Of a stretch of 64,000 bases of DNA, positions 49,661 through 63,334 are shown in pieces. The notes under the pieces are model-generated. The model saw nothing but the letters and a program-made list of their open reading frames with translations, was not told where the DNA came from and did no database searches. The position numbers and the translations under genes were made by a program. Source of the DNA: Cymodocea nodosa (taxonomy: Eukaryota; Streptophyta; Magnoliopsida; Alismatales; Cymodoceaceae); contig CM072346.1 of the NCBI GenBank assembly GCA_036874045.1, positions 15,166,001 to 15,230,000 of the forward strand, given 5' to 3'. Each line of letters starts with the position of its first letter. Within the stretch, counting starts at the first letter, position 1.

Positions 49661-50763
49661 GTAAATTGATCTATTTATTGTACTTTTTAGTTGCAAATTG
49701 ACTTGTATCTTCTACCAATGAAAAGAATGTAAATAGATTATTCATTTCATATACCTTGCCATGCCTTGTTTAATTGAAATGTAATAATGTGTGTGTGTAA
49801 TACAGTGATAGAAACTGTAATGGAGAAGAAATATTTGTAACAGCAAGCATGCCCTTTTTCTCCCAAACGTTTTCTCCCACCATTGCAACCAAGTGTACGA
49901 ATGAAAACAAAATATGGATTTAACAGATTCTCTTATAGTTAATTGATTTTAAGTTAAATACTTAGATTCGTCAGTGTACCACGATACAACCACCTCCTGT
50001 ACAGATAAAGGAAACAATGATTACAAGAAGACAATTAAATACAGAATCTCGTCTGCATTTTCTTTTTCTTGGAAGACCATGAGTGACGTAAAATGCCCTT
50101 AATTTTATTCACTAATAATGGTTTTTTGAAATGTGGAAATCATGTTCAATCAAGATTTTGGTGTTACCGTGATTAAACCAGTCTTTCATCAAAAAACTCA
50201 TTAGCTCAAAGCTGGTGAATTATTTTCCAATGACGTGACGAAGAAGATGAAGAGAGGGATCAAGCAGTTTCCGAATGAACCGATCAGGATATTGAACAGT
50301 TTCAAGCAGAGAGGAATACGGGATTCCAAATAACATCTACAAAACAAAAAAAAAATTGTAGACCTTACGAGTCACTACAAAAATCCAACTGTGGCATTTG
50401 TTTTAGCTGTCTATACTTAGAAACGCTCGCACAAGCGTGATCATCCTGAAATCGGAGACAGTTCGCCAATATGGAAGATGATTGTGCTGTTGGGCGTCTC
50501 TGAATTACTAATATGAAGCCAATACAAGGTGCCCAACAATCAGATGTTTGCAGAGGCTGATATCATCGGTTCTGTAGCTTCCAGTAGATGCCATGCTGTC
50601 ATGGTTTTGAACTTGATGGTAAATGTACTAAATATTTGTACATCAAAAATCTAGGAACACTTTTGACTACAAGAAAACTATAGCTATATATATCACAAGT
50701 TTTGATGCAATTGACACAGCGCACTGTGTAGAGCCACGCCAAGAAAACATGCGGTATTCCCAA
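49661..50763. other. Convergent 3' region, PPR to AAED1
   Basis: It contains the PPR 3'UTR (AT-rich, with a TG run near 49790) and the minus-strand 3'UTR of the AAED1 gene. No gene was recognised. Confidence 0.5.
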
Positions 50764-53700
50764 TCATGAACAGCAAGCTTTCAGTACCTCTTCCGTATCT
50801 GGATCATCTCCTGCCTCTTTGTCCTGTTAGACAACAATGGAATTCAGAGGGTTTTCACTGGTTGCTATGAAAATCTACTAACTTTTGTACAAATTTGTAT
50901 CATGAAAATGTCGCGTGGTTGAACCCCAAAATGTAGACAATTCCAATGATCAAAAGTCCATCAATTAATTAACACCAGGTCTCCCATAGGTAGGTTTCCC
51001 AACTGGATGGTCCGTCATATCAAATTGTAGTCTTCTGAGAGTGAAAATCGTATTCCTCTGAGTCACCTTCCTTTTTCCATCAACTACCAGCCACCTTCCA
51101 TTCTCACTATGCTTAATATTTTTATATGTTGGTATTTGTAATGTGAAGGTCATCAAAGAATCTAGGAATTTAAAGTGGGATAATAACTCTACGAGGGGAA
51201 TGCCTCAATTGCTATCATATTGATAAATGATGTTTGAGCAATTTCTTGGAGGCAGCTTTGTTAGCTACCATCCTAAAACAAATTGAAAATAACTGGTACA
51301 TGATTAGGACTTAGGACTTAAGATTTAGACGTGAATGTACTGCATGATTGGAACATCCAAATACAACATGACAGAACTCATGTGATGGCCATAAAATGCT
51401 CATAAATGTGTTGCTGACAACAGCTGAATTGAACCCAAGTCGTTTGTGTCACACTGGTGCCATGTCAAGAACTGCACCAGTAATTGAAGGTAATGAGTGT
51501 TGCATTTTAACAATATCTTATCAGAGGGTTGAGAAACTTCATAGAAAAATTTCCAAGCTTCTTTTTTTAATGAGAAAATGACTACACTCCTGAGAATTTT
51601 TCTTACTAACACCACTTCCCTAGAAGTAGATCCAAGTGACCCTCTGGAGAAGTTCCTTTTTGTAGTACCATTTTCCCTTCAACATGTTCCTTTAAAAATC
51701 ATAGCTAAGATGATTTAATAAAAGCTAACCTTGTGCAAGTACAAGATATTACTTGTCCCAGGACCTGCTACAAGTATTCCGCCTTGTTGCCTGAGAAAAG
51801 GCATTCAAAAACCACTGTTTACAAATTGTAGCAGTTGTTAGAAATTTACTATAATGAAGAAAACATTTATATTTGTTCCAATGTGATCTACAAAGGTTTG
51901 CAGAACATCCTTGGAACTTCTATTTAGGAAAAGTAGATGTTTTTAGTTTCCTGGTAGAGGTAATGATTCTTACTGCATCCATGTTATGAACATGCATAGC
52001 ATTGAAATTTAAAAAAATATTAGACAAAAAGTTTTGGATTAGATAAGCCTCAGAATGAAATATCAGTTTGTAAATATATATACCAGCTGCCCCTTGCAAC
52101 AGTATCTTTTTCAAATGAAAGTCTCCAATCTTGCCTGTATCCTTCCATATATGACTGTACCATCTTTAGACCAGCCTAATGCCAGGTAGATAGTTCAATG
52201 ATATATCCCTCAAGATTATAACGAGCCCAAAAGAATAATTCTGTTGAAGACACACGCACCCCCCAAAAAAACTCAACTAGTATTGGTCAAATACCGCTGG
52301 AGTAAATATGGTTGCAGCTCCAGAAACAAAATTTAGTGCATCAAATGATGAATGATTTGGATCTGCATAAACCTCTGCATCAAAGTGCATAATATGTACA
52401 TAAATAAGGTGTTCTGAAGCAGAGGGCTGGAAAATTAAACATGAACATAACCTACAAGTGTGTGTATAAATGATATAAAAACTGACGAGAGATTGACTTC
52501 TTGAGAAATGTGTATCTATAGAGATGTTTTTCCGCAAAATGAGATTAATAAATTACCATATGTATTGCATATAGTGTTCCATATTTTTCATGCATGGAGT
52601 AAAGATTGTAATCCTCTAAACAAAGTATAGTGCCGAGTCTACCAGTGAAATAAATGCATTCATGAGTTTTTGATAATGGTAATGTTTCTAGTTAGGTTCA
52701 AAGTCAAGTTTCATTTCCTTGGGGTAGATTGAAAAATTAAGTCTGTTGTCTGACATTCATGAATTTATGACAAATGAATGAAAGCAAGTCATCAAAAATT
52801 AAAACCAAACATTTGTTTGGATCCACACATCCAAAAGAATTGAATTGTTTTGTTCAATTAGAACAGAGATCACAATTTTCAAAAAAAAAAGAAAAAGATC
52901 ATTAACATATACTACCATGATGGTAATTTCCTTTTTGATAATGGTAATATCTTTGCTTGTGATTGACTCCAAATCTCATTTTCTTGTGGTAGAATCAAAG
53001 ATTAATTGTGCTATTTATCGGTAATTCTACCTCTAAGATATAGCTTCTGACATTTCAGAATACTTCTTTAATGCCCGCAAACATGGAATCTCAACCATTT
53101 CAAACTCTAAATACATATGCTTGGTTAGATTAATTGGTATTTACATGTCTCTAACCAGGAAGTGTTTGTTTGTATGGTAATAAGAACCCAAAACTGGGGG
53201 ATAACACTACAGAATCTGAACAGTCAAGACAGAAAGTTATATCATCACTTTATATTGTTTTTTATGCATATGCTCACTAAATAGTAAAGGAGTCATGAAT
53301 CTTACCGACCTCCATCTCCTATTGTAAGTTACTAACACTAGGTTGCCAAACATTTAGTCTTGTTATGACATTAACAAAGAGAAAGAGATTACACACAAAA
53401 AGCTCACCGAATAGCTTTATCAGTCTATCCATGGATAGCTAGTATCATACTTCATTATATAAAGGAATAATGTCGCAAAATAGATGACTACAAAACATTA
53501 TCAATGAATATTCTTATAAACAAACACCCACCCACCCAACCCCTACACGTGTCTTGCACATGGTGACCATGGAAACATCAATGCACATGGCAATAGAAAA
53601 ACTTAAGGCCCAAATAACCATATAGCCTGCATAACATTTCTGGTTGATGTCTCTCCAGTGCTCACCAAGAAATACCCCATGACTCTGTGGAGAGTTTTTG

Positions 53701-55669
53701 ATGTTATTGGATCCAGAATTATGTAACTGACTATAAACAACTTGGATCAGATTGGCTCCTAGATAAAACCTTTAAAAGAAGCACTAACTGGTTGCATGCA
53801 GTTCAATTCTTGCTTCAAGAAAATTTGCAATTTTTATGCTTCTACATCTAAATCAAAATTAGAACCATTTATTGCTCACGAATCCCAAGAGCATGAAATA
53901 TTGCCTTGATATTTTCATGGAGAAGCAAAGAACCAACTAGAAACATGGAACGCATTTATTACTGTAAAGAGAATGTTTATGGGCTTGAATGTTCTAAAAA
54001 GAATGGCTATGTGAGAACTTCATAGATGATATTGCCAAAGTATGCTTGAGAATAATGAAATGGCAACATCAATTTTTTGATATATTGAGGTTGTAATGAA
54101 ATAATTTAACATAAGATTTCACAGAACCATACCTCCTTCAAATTTTGTTTGTGCAGAAAATGCCTTCGCCTAGGTGCAGAAGGAAAATCATCAGAAGAAA
54201 TGTTTTGCTAATACAGGGAAACAAGTCAAGAAAACAAAAAAAATTCTTAACAGAAGATTCATGACTTAAAAATATTTGATAGTAGTAATTCAAGAGGTTG
54301 ACCATGACATACCTGATCCACGCTGCCAGGTCCAATTATAACAAGGGCAGCACCAGATGCATCCATTGCATCCTATAAAAAGTGGAAAAATAAGTGATTT
54401 AAATTAAATAAAGGGAGGGCACCAGGTAAAATGGTACAAAAAAAAAAGGAAATTTTTACGTTAGAAAATTTTTTCAACAATGCACCATGTAGCTGCTGAC
54501 ATTATTTATTTCATTATAAGTAGAGTCAACTATATTCCAACTTAATTAAAAAACTAATAAAATCATTAAATATAGCAAATTGTGCAAGACCAGTTGATTC
54601 CAAAGGTTGTCAAAATTCTCAAAAACCAAATTACCTTCTTTGAAGCAAGAATATCAGCACGTCTGCGACATAAGACACAACTGCAAAGGAGAAGCAGCAA
54701 CCAACCAAATAAGGTTTACATTACCGGGAAGAAGCATTTTGCTAGAGAGGAACGTTATAAAAAGTCATTCAAATACAACAAGAGGTCTGTAGAATCATAT
54801 AACAAATCATAGAACGACGACTTCTATATGATGATTGCATTAAATTACATTATTTTATTTTTAGATCCAGTTTCGCACACAGAAGAAATTCTTGCTGATT
54901 ATAACCACCACAATTTGAGTGCAACAACAAAAAAAATCATTAACCATCTCACAGAAAACAGCAAGTGAAAGTGCTGCAAAAGAAGCATTTTCCATACCCA
55001 AAATGCCGAGCAAAACCGACGACAGCTTTCCGATTGCTCCATAGATCAAGAATAGGAATGGATTTTCCAGTTAAGTCGATGACCTCTACACCTTCCAGTG
55101 CACTCGCCAAATCTTCGGAATTCACAGGTGCTTTACCTCCTAAAACATTTTTCAAAAACACAACTTCCCCCATAAGTAAGATATAACGTTTCAATGAAGT
55201 GGTCGCAAAAATAAACAAAGAAATCTCCTTCCTTTCTCCGCAATCAAAAAATAACTTGATTTTTTCAAGGTGAATCAATTTGATTACTTCCAATACGGGA
55301 CATAACGAAATTCATTTCCCTCTAAAATGCGTTTGATGTTTGGAAGAAAATATAATGGCACGTCTGACCACTAACAGTGGTATCAAAAGATTTTGATACA
55401 AAACCTAGAATATCCAAAGGGTGCAGAGGCTAACAAGTCCAAAGAATTTGATACAAAAGAGCAGATGAGCAAAAACCTGAGGTTTCCAGGTGGGCAGACG
55501 CAAATCGTAGCTTTCTCTGTTTGAGCTGCTTTGGAGTGTGAAAGACCAAGCGAGCGGAGGAGGTGGAATTTGAAAATACAGGTATCAGTGGCGAGGATGC
55601 GGAGTGGCGGAGACGGCTACTGGTGGCGGTGGCGGTGGCGGTGGGCAGGGGAGGTGAAATTGACGCCAT
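50764..55669 (-). CDS. AAED1-type peroxiredoxin-like protein, chloroplastic
   Basis: This thioredoxin-fold protein of the AhpC/TSA-like PRXL2/AAED1 family is probably plastid redox-related; its exact reaction is not established. Nine minus-strand exons, 55477-55669, 54998-55139, 54635-54680, 54313-54372, 54133-54169, 52295-52374, 52084-52175, 51730-51790 and 50764-50823, give 771 nt and 256 residues. Residues 1 to about 55 are Ser/Thr/Arg-rich like a transit peptide (MASISPPLPTATATATSS). The redox centre is GCVLC, with Cys113 and Cys116 in a CXXC pair, after VVGFARHF. Later blocks are ALVIIGPGS, EVYADPNHSSFDALNF, WRLSFEKDTVARGSWQQGG and ILVAGPGTSNILYLHK. The end is KDKEAGDDPDTEEVLKACCS. An in-frame ATG at 55756 could add 29 residues, but the one at 55669 begins the plausible transit peptide. 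Introns are GT-AG. Confidence 0.94.
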
Positions 55670-56241
55670 TGAAGCCAACCGCAGCAGCTGATACAACTCT
55701 GATTTCGTAGGGTGGAGAGCAATCCATGTAGCTTTATCTAACAGGCCCAAGCCCAAAGATAATAGTAGATTTTTACATTTATTAAAATTTAAATTCTAAT
55801 ATAAATTATAAATATCACTGCTTTTAATCAAATGAGTTATTAAATTTAATTTTCTCAGCTTAGATTATCCAGAAAAATCACTTTTTTTGGAAACGAGATT
55901 TATTCATTCATTAAGATAGAAATCTCTTAATTGTAAATCCACTGTTAATAAAGTTTGGATAATATAAATTTTTGATGAATTCAAAAAATTTAATGATTTA
56001 CTAAACGTCTACTTTTAAGATATTTTTCAATTAAGCTTATTTTACAAAATATTTTTAAAACAATAATATTTTTTTAAAAAATCGCTGGTAAACTACCCTC
56101 GGGTGTGGACTTGATGGACTTATTGAAAAATTACGAGGACCTGATAGCAATATAAATATATAATCTACTTGTCTAGCTCCATTTCTGATTTCTCCTGTCG
56201 GAGGGGTGGTGGTAGACGCACCAGAGCAGAAAGAGAGACCT

Positions 56242-56276
<35 letters not shown>
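55670..56276. promoter_or_regulatory. Divergent promoter region, AAED1 and TON1
   Basis: Only 607 bp separates the two start codons. GGCCCA (55744-55749) and AGCCCA (55750-55755) stand side by side near the AAED1 end. TATA-like aatataaatatata lies near 56150, about 125 bp before the TON1 start. The middle is AT-rich. Confidence 0.5.
56244..56276 (+). repeat. (GA)n tract abutting the TON1 start codon
   Basis: About sixteen GA units run directly into the ATG at 56277, so the initiation context is gagagATGG. Length changes would alter only the leader. Confidence 0.95.
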
Positions 56277-56281
<5 letters not shown>

Positions 56282-59200
56282 CGACTACACAAGGGAGATG
56301 ATGGATCTCAAGACGCTGGTCACGCGAACTCTCGAGAAGAAGGGCGTCCTCGCCAAGATCAGGGTGCGTTTCTCGTCAGCTACCAGAGGACTCCCACCTT
56401 TTCTAGGTTTTCAAGGCTTCTTGGTTTTCTCCACTCTTTGTACGCTACCGATCCGCGTTATGTATGTGCATCAGACCCCCATTAGCCGTAATTGTTTGAT
56501 TTGTGGAAATTTCACACGCGCGCGCGCACAGAATTTTAGGGAGGGTTTTGGAGTGGAGGAGACAAGCTAGGAACTCTAGTTGGGAATTTTCTGCCTATGA
56601 TCGCTGCGATTCTCCCGTGCTGGAGAATTGGAAAACGTTTTTTTTTTTTTTTTGAAATGGGGAGTAACTTTGGTATGCACATATGTTGCAATACTGTTTC
56701 ATTTGAGAGTTGGGTTTTCCTTAATTATAGGACCACTTCCGTGTATCCGTGCCTTGAATCAGCTTCCTTCGACAACTTGCGTAGCTGGAAAAATCGGGAT
56801 GTTTTGTGGCTTTAGTGTGTGTTTATTTTGTTGTTAGAAGAAAACCATCTGATCTTTCTTTGTTATCAAATTCAGCATTGGTGTAGTTATGTGTGTGGCT
56901 GCTGAATTTTTAGTGGATTGAGATACAGGCTGCTGCAAACGTGAAAAACCTTTTGCATCGTGAACCGTTGTGTTCAGGTCTGGTAGCTTGTGTGATATCC
57001 TAGAAATCATGTGGTCATGTCAAGTCATCCATGAGAGACTTACAGAGGAAGAATGCATGGGCGATCACAGGCCAATATACATCTTATATGGTAGCACAGC
57101 GTTACCTTTGGAGCTTGATCCTGAAAATGGGGTCTAGGCATGTTCTCCTTTTTGTCATACCGGTTCTCTTTTTCTGTTTTTATGGTAATGTACAATATCA
57201 TGTGAAACAGTAGGGTGTCTTGTAGCTTGGTGCCACATTGTTGTGTTGAGGTTAAAGCTGGAAATTTTGATTCATATTTGGTGAAAAATGAGGCCAATGG
57301 ACAGAAATCAAGAGTCCAGATTGTTGCTATAGATGGTGGAGATGACGAAGGGAAGTTATAATTGGTCACAATAAGTTGAAGCTTGGTAAAAATCATGTCC
57401 ATTGAATTTGCAAATGATATTATATTCCTTGCCCTTCAAATCAAAGGATCCTACATTGATTCCCATGGTACCTTCCATTTCAACTAGGAGTTCACCAAGT
57501 TAGGGTGCTAGATGTCCTGGAAAAATAATTGTGGTTGTCTTTATGATTTCGTATGTATATATGTTGATCTACCTCCCATTGACTCAGCCTGGCTAGGCTG
57601 ATTGGATGCACTCAAATTAGCCAAGACATTCGGCTTGCAAAAGAATGGATTGGATCAGCTGGATGGGAGTCAATTGGGTCCCCTTTGATGTTAAGTCAAA
57701 TGAGTGGAATGAACAGAGGTAAATTAGGTTTGGGTTGCAATTAGTGTACCTATAGAAGTGCATTTTCTATGGTATTTATACTTGAGTGGGGGTGGTTGGT
57801 GGGATCTAGCCAATCATTGGTAGCCACATGGGGCTTATTTAGGTGACATGTCAGCTCCAGTATGACATTTGTACAACCAGCCATATGCCACATAGGTATC
57901 ACATGGTTGTAATATTGTATGATTGAGGTCCACACAAGCATGCCTTGTTGGCCCATGAGTTTGCTTGGTTGTGTTGGTCCCCATGCTCCTTGGATGAATA
58001 TTCTCCTAGGAAAATGATGACATTTTGGGAGGGAGACCCGATCAAGATGGAAGGGATGGTAGTGATGGTTGTCTGTACTGGTAGCAACCACATGGTGCCT
58101 AGTGGGCGACTCAATTTCTTTCTTGCTTCATGTGATTCACATCACCTGGGACCCTTCAGCCAACAGCCCCACACCAGGATAAGTGGTTGGCTATACAATT
58201 TCCACCTCCCACACACAGTCCACACCATTGGGGCCCACAGTAGTGGGGCTTGAATGATTGAACACTCTACATCATATGTGAAACACCAAATAAATCTATC
58301 AAGAGGAAGATCTACTTGTACAACTTGATTATGAGTTTCTTTACATGTATTTATCCATGAATAGTCTTCACATGGATTAGCATTATTCTGGTTCAATCAT
58401 GCTTCGTGCATGCTAAGCTACAAACTTGATAGTATCAGAAAATGCTTTATCATTTCCACATTGACAGCACTACAACTGGTTTCAACTTTTGTTGTATGAT
58501 AAATGAAATAGTTGCATTGAATGGATTTGTAATTTTTATGGAGTTACATTGTCCTATGAAATGCTGTAGATCCACTTATATGCAAATTAAATATATGATG
58601 TTGTTAGCGTAATGAATAATTCTGTTGCACCACTAAGCTCATGAAGCTGGGGTGATCCATTAGTAGAATAACAAGGAGTATAGACAGCCTCATGTAGCAT
58701 CAATGCTACCATATTTGGTTATTAAGGATATTGTAGCAGACAATGCAGCAGTGAATTACATGTGTTTTTTTCATGTTCAAGATGACAAAATCAGATTAAT
58801 ATATTTCCTTTTTATGGGCCGTTCACACACAATTTTACATAGAGTAACAAATGGTTTTGTATTTTCTCATCACAACTAAGGTGATTTTCTGTTTAGGCTG
58901 AGTTAAGATCAAGTGTCTTTGAGGCAATAGAGGAAGAAGATCGTGCACATGAAAATGATGATGGTCTTCCTCCTGCATTACTTGGTTGCTGCAATGACCG
59001 TGCCAAACAATTACATGCGTCTCCATCAGGTTCATGCCAATCTGCCACATGATAATATGTTGATTGGAATTTTCATTTTCACTATTGGTAATACTACCAA
59101 CCCATTCATTGTAATCCAGTTAAAATAAGATTCTTTTTTCTTGGTATAAAAGTTTCATCAAAAAATTTCTAATGTCCAAAACGGATATTTTGTGAAGGGA

Positions 59201-62200
59201 TTCTAAAGCTTGTCACCAACTATTTAGCCCTAAACCTGAATATAAATTGCTGTTTAGTTGATAGTTCATGGCATAATTGAATCGTCATTTTTCTTTGAAT
59301 GAGTTAAAATACTTTTTTTTACAGGAAATGATCAAATATTAATGTGAAGTTTTGATAAACGTCCATAATGTCTCTGACAATAGGAGCCATTTACTTCATA
59401 TAATGCTATTCTTAGTTCATGATAGGCATGTTCTAAGTGGGATGTAATATTTCAACACATTCTATCAGGTTATGCTGAAGTATACTGTATAAATTATATA
59501 TAAACCAGAGGCTGGTTTCTGTTATTGTCTGTGACATCCAAGGCATTTCAAATTCTTAGTAATGGATGCATGCTAATTTAAACCTGCAATCTTCCTTTTC
59601 AGACACCTTGTATTACCGATGAATGAACTTCTTTTACTCTTCTCAGGGAAGCTATTAACAGCACTAATCTGTGAGTACTTGGAGTGGGCTCAATTAAGTC
59701 ACACACTAAAAGTTTATTTGCCTGAATGTAATTTGGTAATGTGCTTTAACCTTCTTTTGTTTTCTGTCAACATTTTTGAGTGCATTACTTTTTCTGAAGC
59801 ATTTCAACGAATATTGAATTTCCTTGACTTTTCCAGCAAAAGGATTTTTGGAAGGCTGAGTTGGGGGACTTTAGCAGCAAAAATGGAAATGATTCAAAAA
59901 GGAGTGTGGAAAGTGGTCCGATGCTTCTGGATGTCTTGGAAGGTTATTTAAAATATGAGGTTTGTTGGGTTTTTTCAATCACAAAGTTGGATTAAGGTGT
60001 CGTTTGTTATTGTTAGTTTTCTTCTAAACTTTCGAAATTTCTCTTTGGTATTCTGGAAAGTTTTCAGTGAATATTAGATTCTCATTGGTTGAAAAATCTA
60101 ATTAATGATGTGAAGAATTTGATGGTGACATAATTTGTTTTTGACCTTTCTCTCTTATGATCACATTTTGTTGATATTTTTGTTGGTTCTTGTAATTCCT
60201 TTTTTTAAAGAGCCATGGATATCTATGGTGAATTTTCATTAATTTACAATCCAATACAAGGTAACTCAGGAAAAATCATGAGAAAAGACATATAAAAAAT
60301 TATGACAGTTACAATAACAATCATGCATGCAATACATAAGAGGCAATTACAATAATATCTAATTAAAACCAACAACAACTTGGTGAAAAGGTGAAGGCTA
60401 TTATGAGATCAGATGCTTCAACATCTCAAATGGTCCATTGAAAAATAAGTTAGCTTCAAAGATGCCGAGAGGAACTCAATTGTGTGATGGAGGATACCTA
60501 AGAAGTGTTGTAGAGCTAACATGACTTAGTGCCAACAATGTCATTACAAGCAACACCTCTCACAAATTTCTTGCAAGTAACAACACTAAGCTTCTCTTGT
60601 GGAGCTTGCAAAAGAGACCCTAGAAATGTATAAAGAGAGAAAAGCTAAAAGGGAGAGGGAGCCCAAACACCAAAGTTTTGGGAGAGCAAAACCTAGGATA
60701 TCAAAACAACAAAAAAAGGACTAAGCCTGAAAAAAGATGAGTTTGTTTGAGGAATCGGGAGAAGGACTTGCATGTGGTCCAGGAAGATGTCTGGGGGGGG
60801 GGGGGGGGGTGTGGTCAGGGCAACAGGGCATGAGGATTGCTTTTGGGATCAGGGGGGATCCTTGTGAAACCCAAAGCTTGGGAGGATTGATGAAATTGGT
60901 TGAGGTTCCAGAACCATAGAGAGAAACCTGAGGGGAGGAAGACAACCTAGCAGGCAATGAGAAGTGGAGATGAAATTGAGGAGCTGAAACCGGGGAGATC
61001 TATGAGCGTGGAAGTTAGAACAAAAGGTGCCAACAAGGAAGGACAGATGGGTGGTGACCACTCTTACAAAATCACAGGCAGAAGAAGAATGCCACAAGAG
61101 AGGATAGGGACATCCTCCTCCTCTCCTACAAGGGGAGAGAATGGGGGAAATAATGATGTGACGATTAGTAGAAGAAGGGGAGAGAAGGGAGGAAACAAGG
61201 TCTAGAATGGAAGTTGGCAATAGAGGAGAATAATAGATGTTTGATGACCACTTCTAGAGAATCACTGGCAGGAAGGAGTAAGAAGGCCAAAAGAGAGGGA
61301 CATTCGGAAGCCAACATGAATTGATGCCAATAATGTCATTATGAACAACAATACTCACAAATTGCCTACAAGTATGAACACTGCATCTTTCTTGTCAATA
61401 TTGCAGATTGCTATAGAGATCCTAGAAATCTAAAAAGAAAAAGCTCCTAACTAAAAGGGAGAGGGAATCCAAACTTTGAAGTGTTGGGAGTACATGACCT
61501 AGAATGTTAAAACAACAAAAAAGAACAAAGCCAGAAAAAGTTCATTATTGTTCATTACCACACAGGGAGAAGAGAAGGGGAGATTACTATTCATTATTGG
61601 TTCTTGTAAATTCAATTCCTTAATTTATCTTGTACAATGCCAAAGTAATAAACCAATTTTGTTTGTTTTATTGAACATAAAATAAAAGGATAGGTTAAAA
61701 TTTAAACTATTATTTTTTCTGAAACAAATTGTAACTGTTACCTGTGAATGCAGATTGTTGTAGTTGGGAATATTTAGGAAATTACAAATCTAGGGTCCTT
61801 TCTTCCTTTCATTATTCTATTAACAAACTCTAGCCAGATTACAGACTTTTTTGGGTTCCTTCAATTTTCGCCTCAATATTGCTACCCAATTTTGTCTCAC
61901 AGAACCTATCTCAAACAAGAGCAATAGGAAGAAGGATGATTCCTTCAGAAGTGGATAAAAATGATGACTCCCGGAACATGCGTAGGTCAACACCTTCATC
62001 AGTTGCTGGAGGCTTGCCTCCATTAGGAAGGTAAATATGATTACGGTCCCCTGATTCAGCAAATATTGCTATACTTGAATATTTTTCTCCATGGTTCTGA
62101 TTGAAGTCTTTTATTTTTTGACCAATTTCTGGAGGCCCTTTCCCCAGTCATCAGGTAATTCATGCTGATAAATGTAATTTTTTTACATATGTTCCTTTCA

Positions 62201-63334
62201 TATATTTTACGTGTCTAAATATTAATTCTTTAGATCGAAGATCGGGCTCCTCTGCAGCTGGTTATAGGAAGGATGATTACAAGGGGAGATATGATTCTGA
62301 TGAGGCATCCGATGATATAGTCCGAGCTTCCAATGCTTTAGAAAACATTCAATTAGACAGGAAAGCACGAAATCTAACCACATCCTGGAGGTATACTTTT
62401 TTCCTTTTGTTGGTATTTAATTATCATTTTTTAATGCAGTGTTACGAAACCCTTTGTCACCATTTTTTTTAAAAATAAGATGATATGGATCCTTGGAATC
62501 TAATTCACTACCGACATTGTGAAAATGTTGGCTCAAGATATCTAGTTAGGCATGCAATGAGAACCAATCAAACATCATGTCTGGCAAAGAACTATGTATA
62601 ATTTTGTGAATTTGAATTAAGATTCCATTTCATCTTTTAGTAAAGAAATCTTAATCTTTTGTTCACATGGTAAATATAATCACATTGTATCTCTTTCTGA
62701 GGTTTAATGTGCTGATGTCATGCGAACTTAAGTTTATATCCGAGTTCAATTCTGGAACTGCACCAACGTAATTCATTAACGAACTACAATTTTTAGCTGG
62801 TCATACTATCGGTATTCTGATTGGATACTGATAGGAATTCTTTTAAGAACTTGAGTGCATATTCTCTTCAATGGAACCTTTTCAAAATTTATAGTTGTTG
62901 CCTCATTTTATTTTGCTTAATTTTCGAGCTTAATCTTTGTTTGATCATCTCCATCTAAATGTTTCCATTCATGGATCTTCACTATATCCGATATGGCCAA
63001 AACCATCACATAAATATGATTTTTTTATTATCTCATCCTGAACAATTATAATTTTTTCGTTTTCATTTATCTTGTATGAGGTATTGAAAAATAACCACAT
63101 AGCTTCTTTTTGGTTTTGATGATTATTGTTTATGTACAAGAAATAATTCCAAAACAATGATTAGTGTTCTGAAACAAAATTGATGTCGAGCAGCTAGATT
63201 TAGTTTAGGAGATGGATTTTGAAGCAAGTGTAGTAGCCATCCTTAACTCTAAGCACTGTTTCGTTTTTCAATGTAGGCATGGGATTGATGGAAGTGGATC
63301 TATTGATGATGATGGCAAGACAGATCATCTGTAA
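56277..63334 (+). CDS. TON1: TONNEAU1 (TON1) cortical microtubule protein
   Basis: TON1 is a FOP/OFD1-related protein of the TTP complex (TON1-TRM-PP2A). That complex organises cortical microtubules and the preprophase band. Eight exons, 56277-56363, 58897-59029, 59647-59735, 59837-59959, 61903-62030, 62136-62155, 62234-62390 and 63277-63334, give 795 nt and 264 residues, close to the roughly 260 of Arabidopsis. The N terminus MDDYTREMMDLKTLVTRTLE is nearly identical to TON1a. AELRSSVFEAIEEEDR and LPPALLGCCNDRAKQLHASP follow. A LisH segment (LLTALICEYLEWAQLSHTL) lies at about residues 75-100, then SGPMLLDVLEGYLKYE. The C-terminal part ends with RASNALENIQLDRKARNLTT and SW. Exon 6 is only 20 nt. 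Introns 1 (2.5 kb) and 4 (1.9 kb) are large; I saw no gene within them. Identity is very secure. Confidence 0.97.
56364..58896. other. TON1 intron 1
   Basis: The 2.5-kb first intron, after 29 codons, has no recognised gene. The stretch at about 57540-58300 is less AT-rich and has open frames of about 70-115 codons on both strands without a domain that I can recognise; it may be old transposon DNA. Confidence 0.45.
60513..61541. repeat. Direct repeats in TON1 intron 4
   Basis: A segment of about 210 bp at 60513-60737 (tgccaacaatgtcattacaa, then aaaagggagagggagcccaa) recurs imperfectly at 61311-61541 (tgccaataatgtcattatga, then aaaagggagagggaatccaa). A second pair lies at about 61055-61110 and 61238-61300 (gaccactc/gaccactt, atcacaggcag/atcactggcag). 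The class is unknown. Confidence 0.65.
60793..60809 (+). repeat. G17 homopolymer
   Basis: Seventeen consecutive G residues lie inside the TON1 intron 4 repeat region. Such runs are prone to assembly error. Confidence 0.9.

Noticed and set aside
55667-55756. In-frame upstream ATG giving a longer AAED1 protein
   Set aside because: The extension lies next to promoter-type GGCCCA motifs and does not resemble a transit peptide; the ATG at 55669 begins a typical one.
57750-58396. Open frames on both strands in TON1 intron 1
   Set aside because: His/Pro/Trp-rich translations without recognised domains; most likely non-coding or old repeat DNA.
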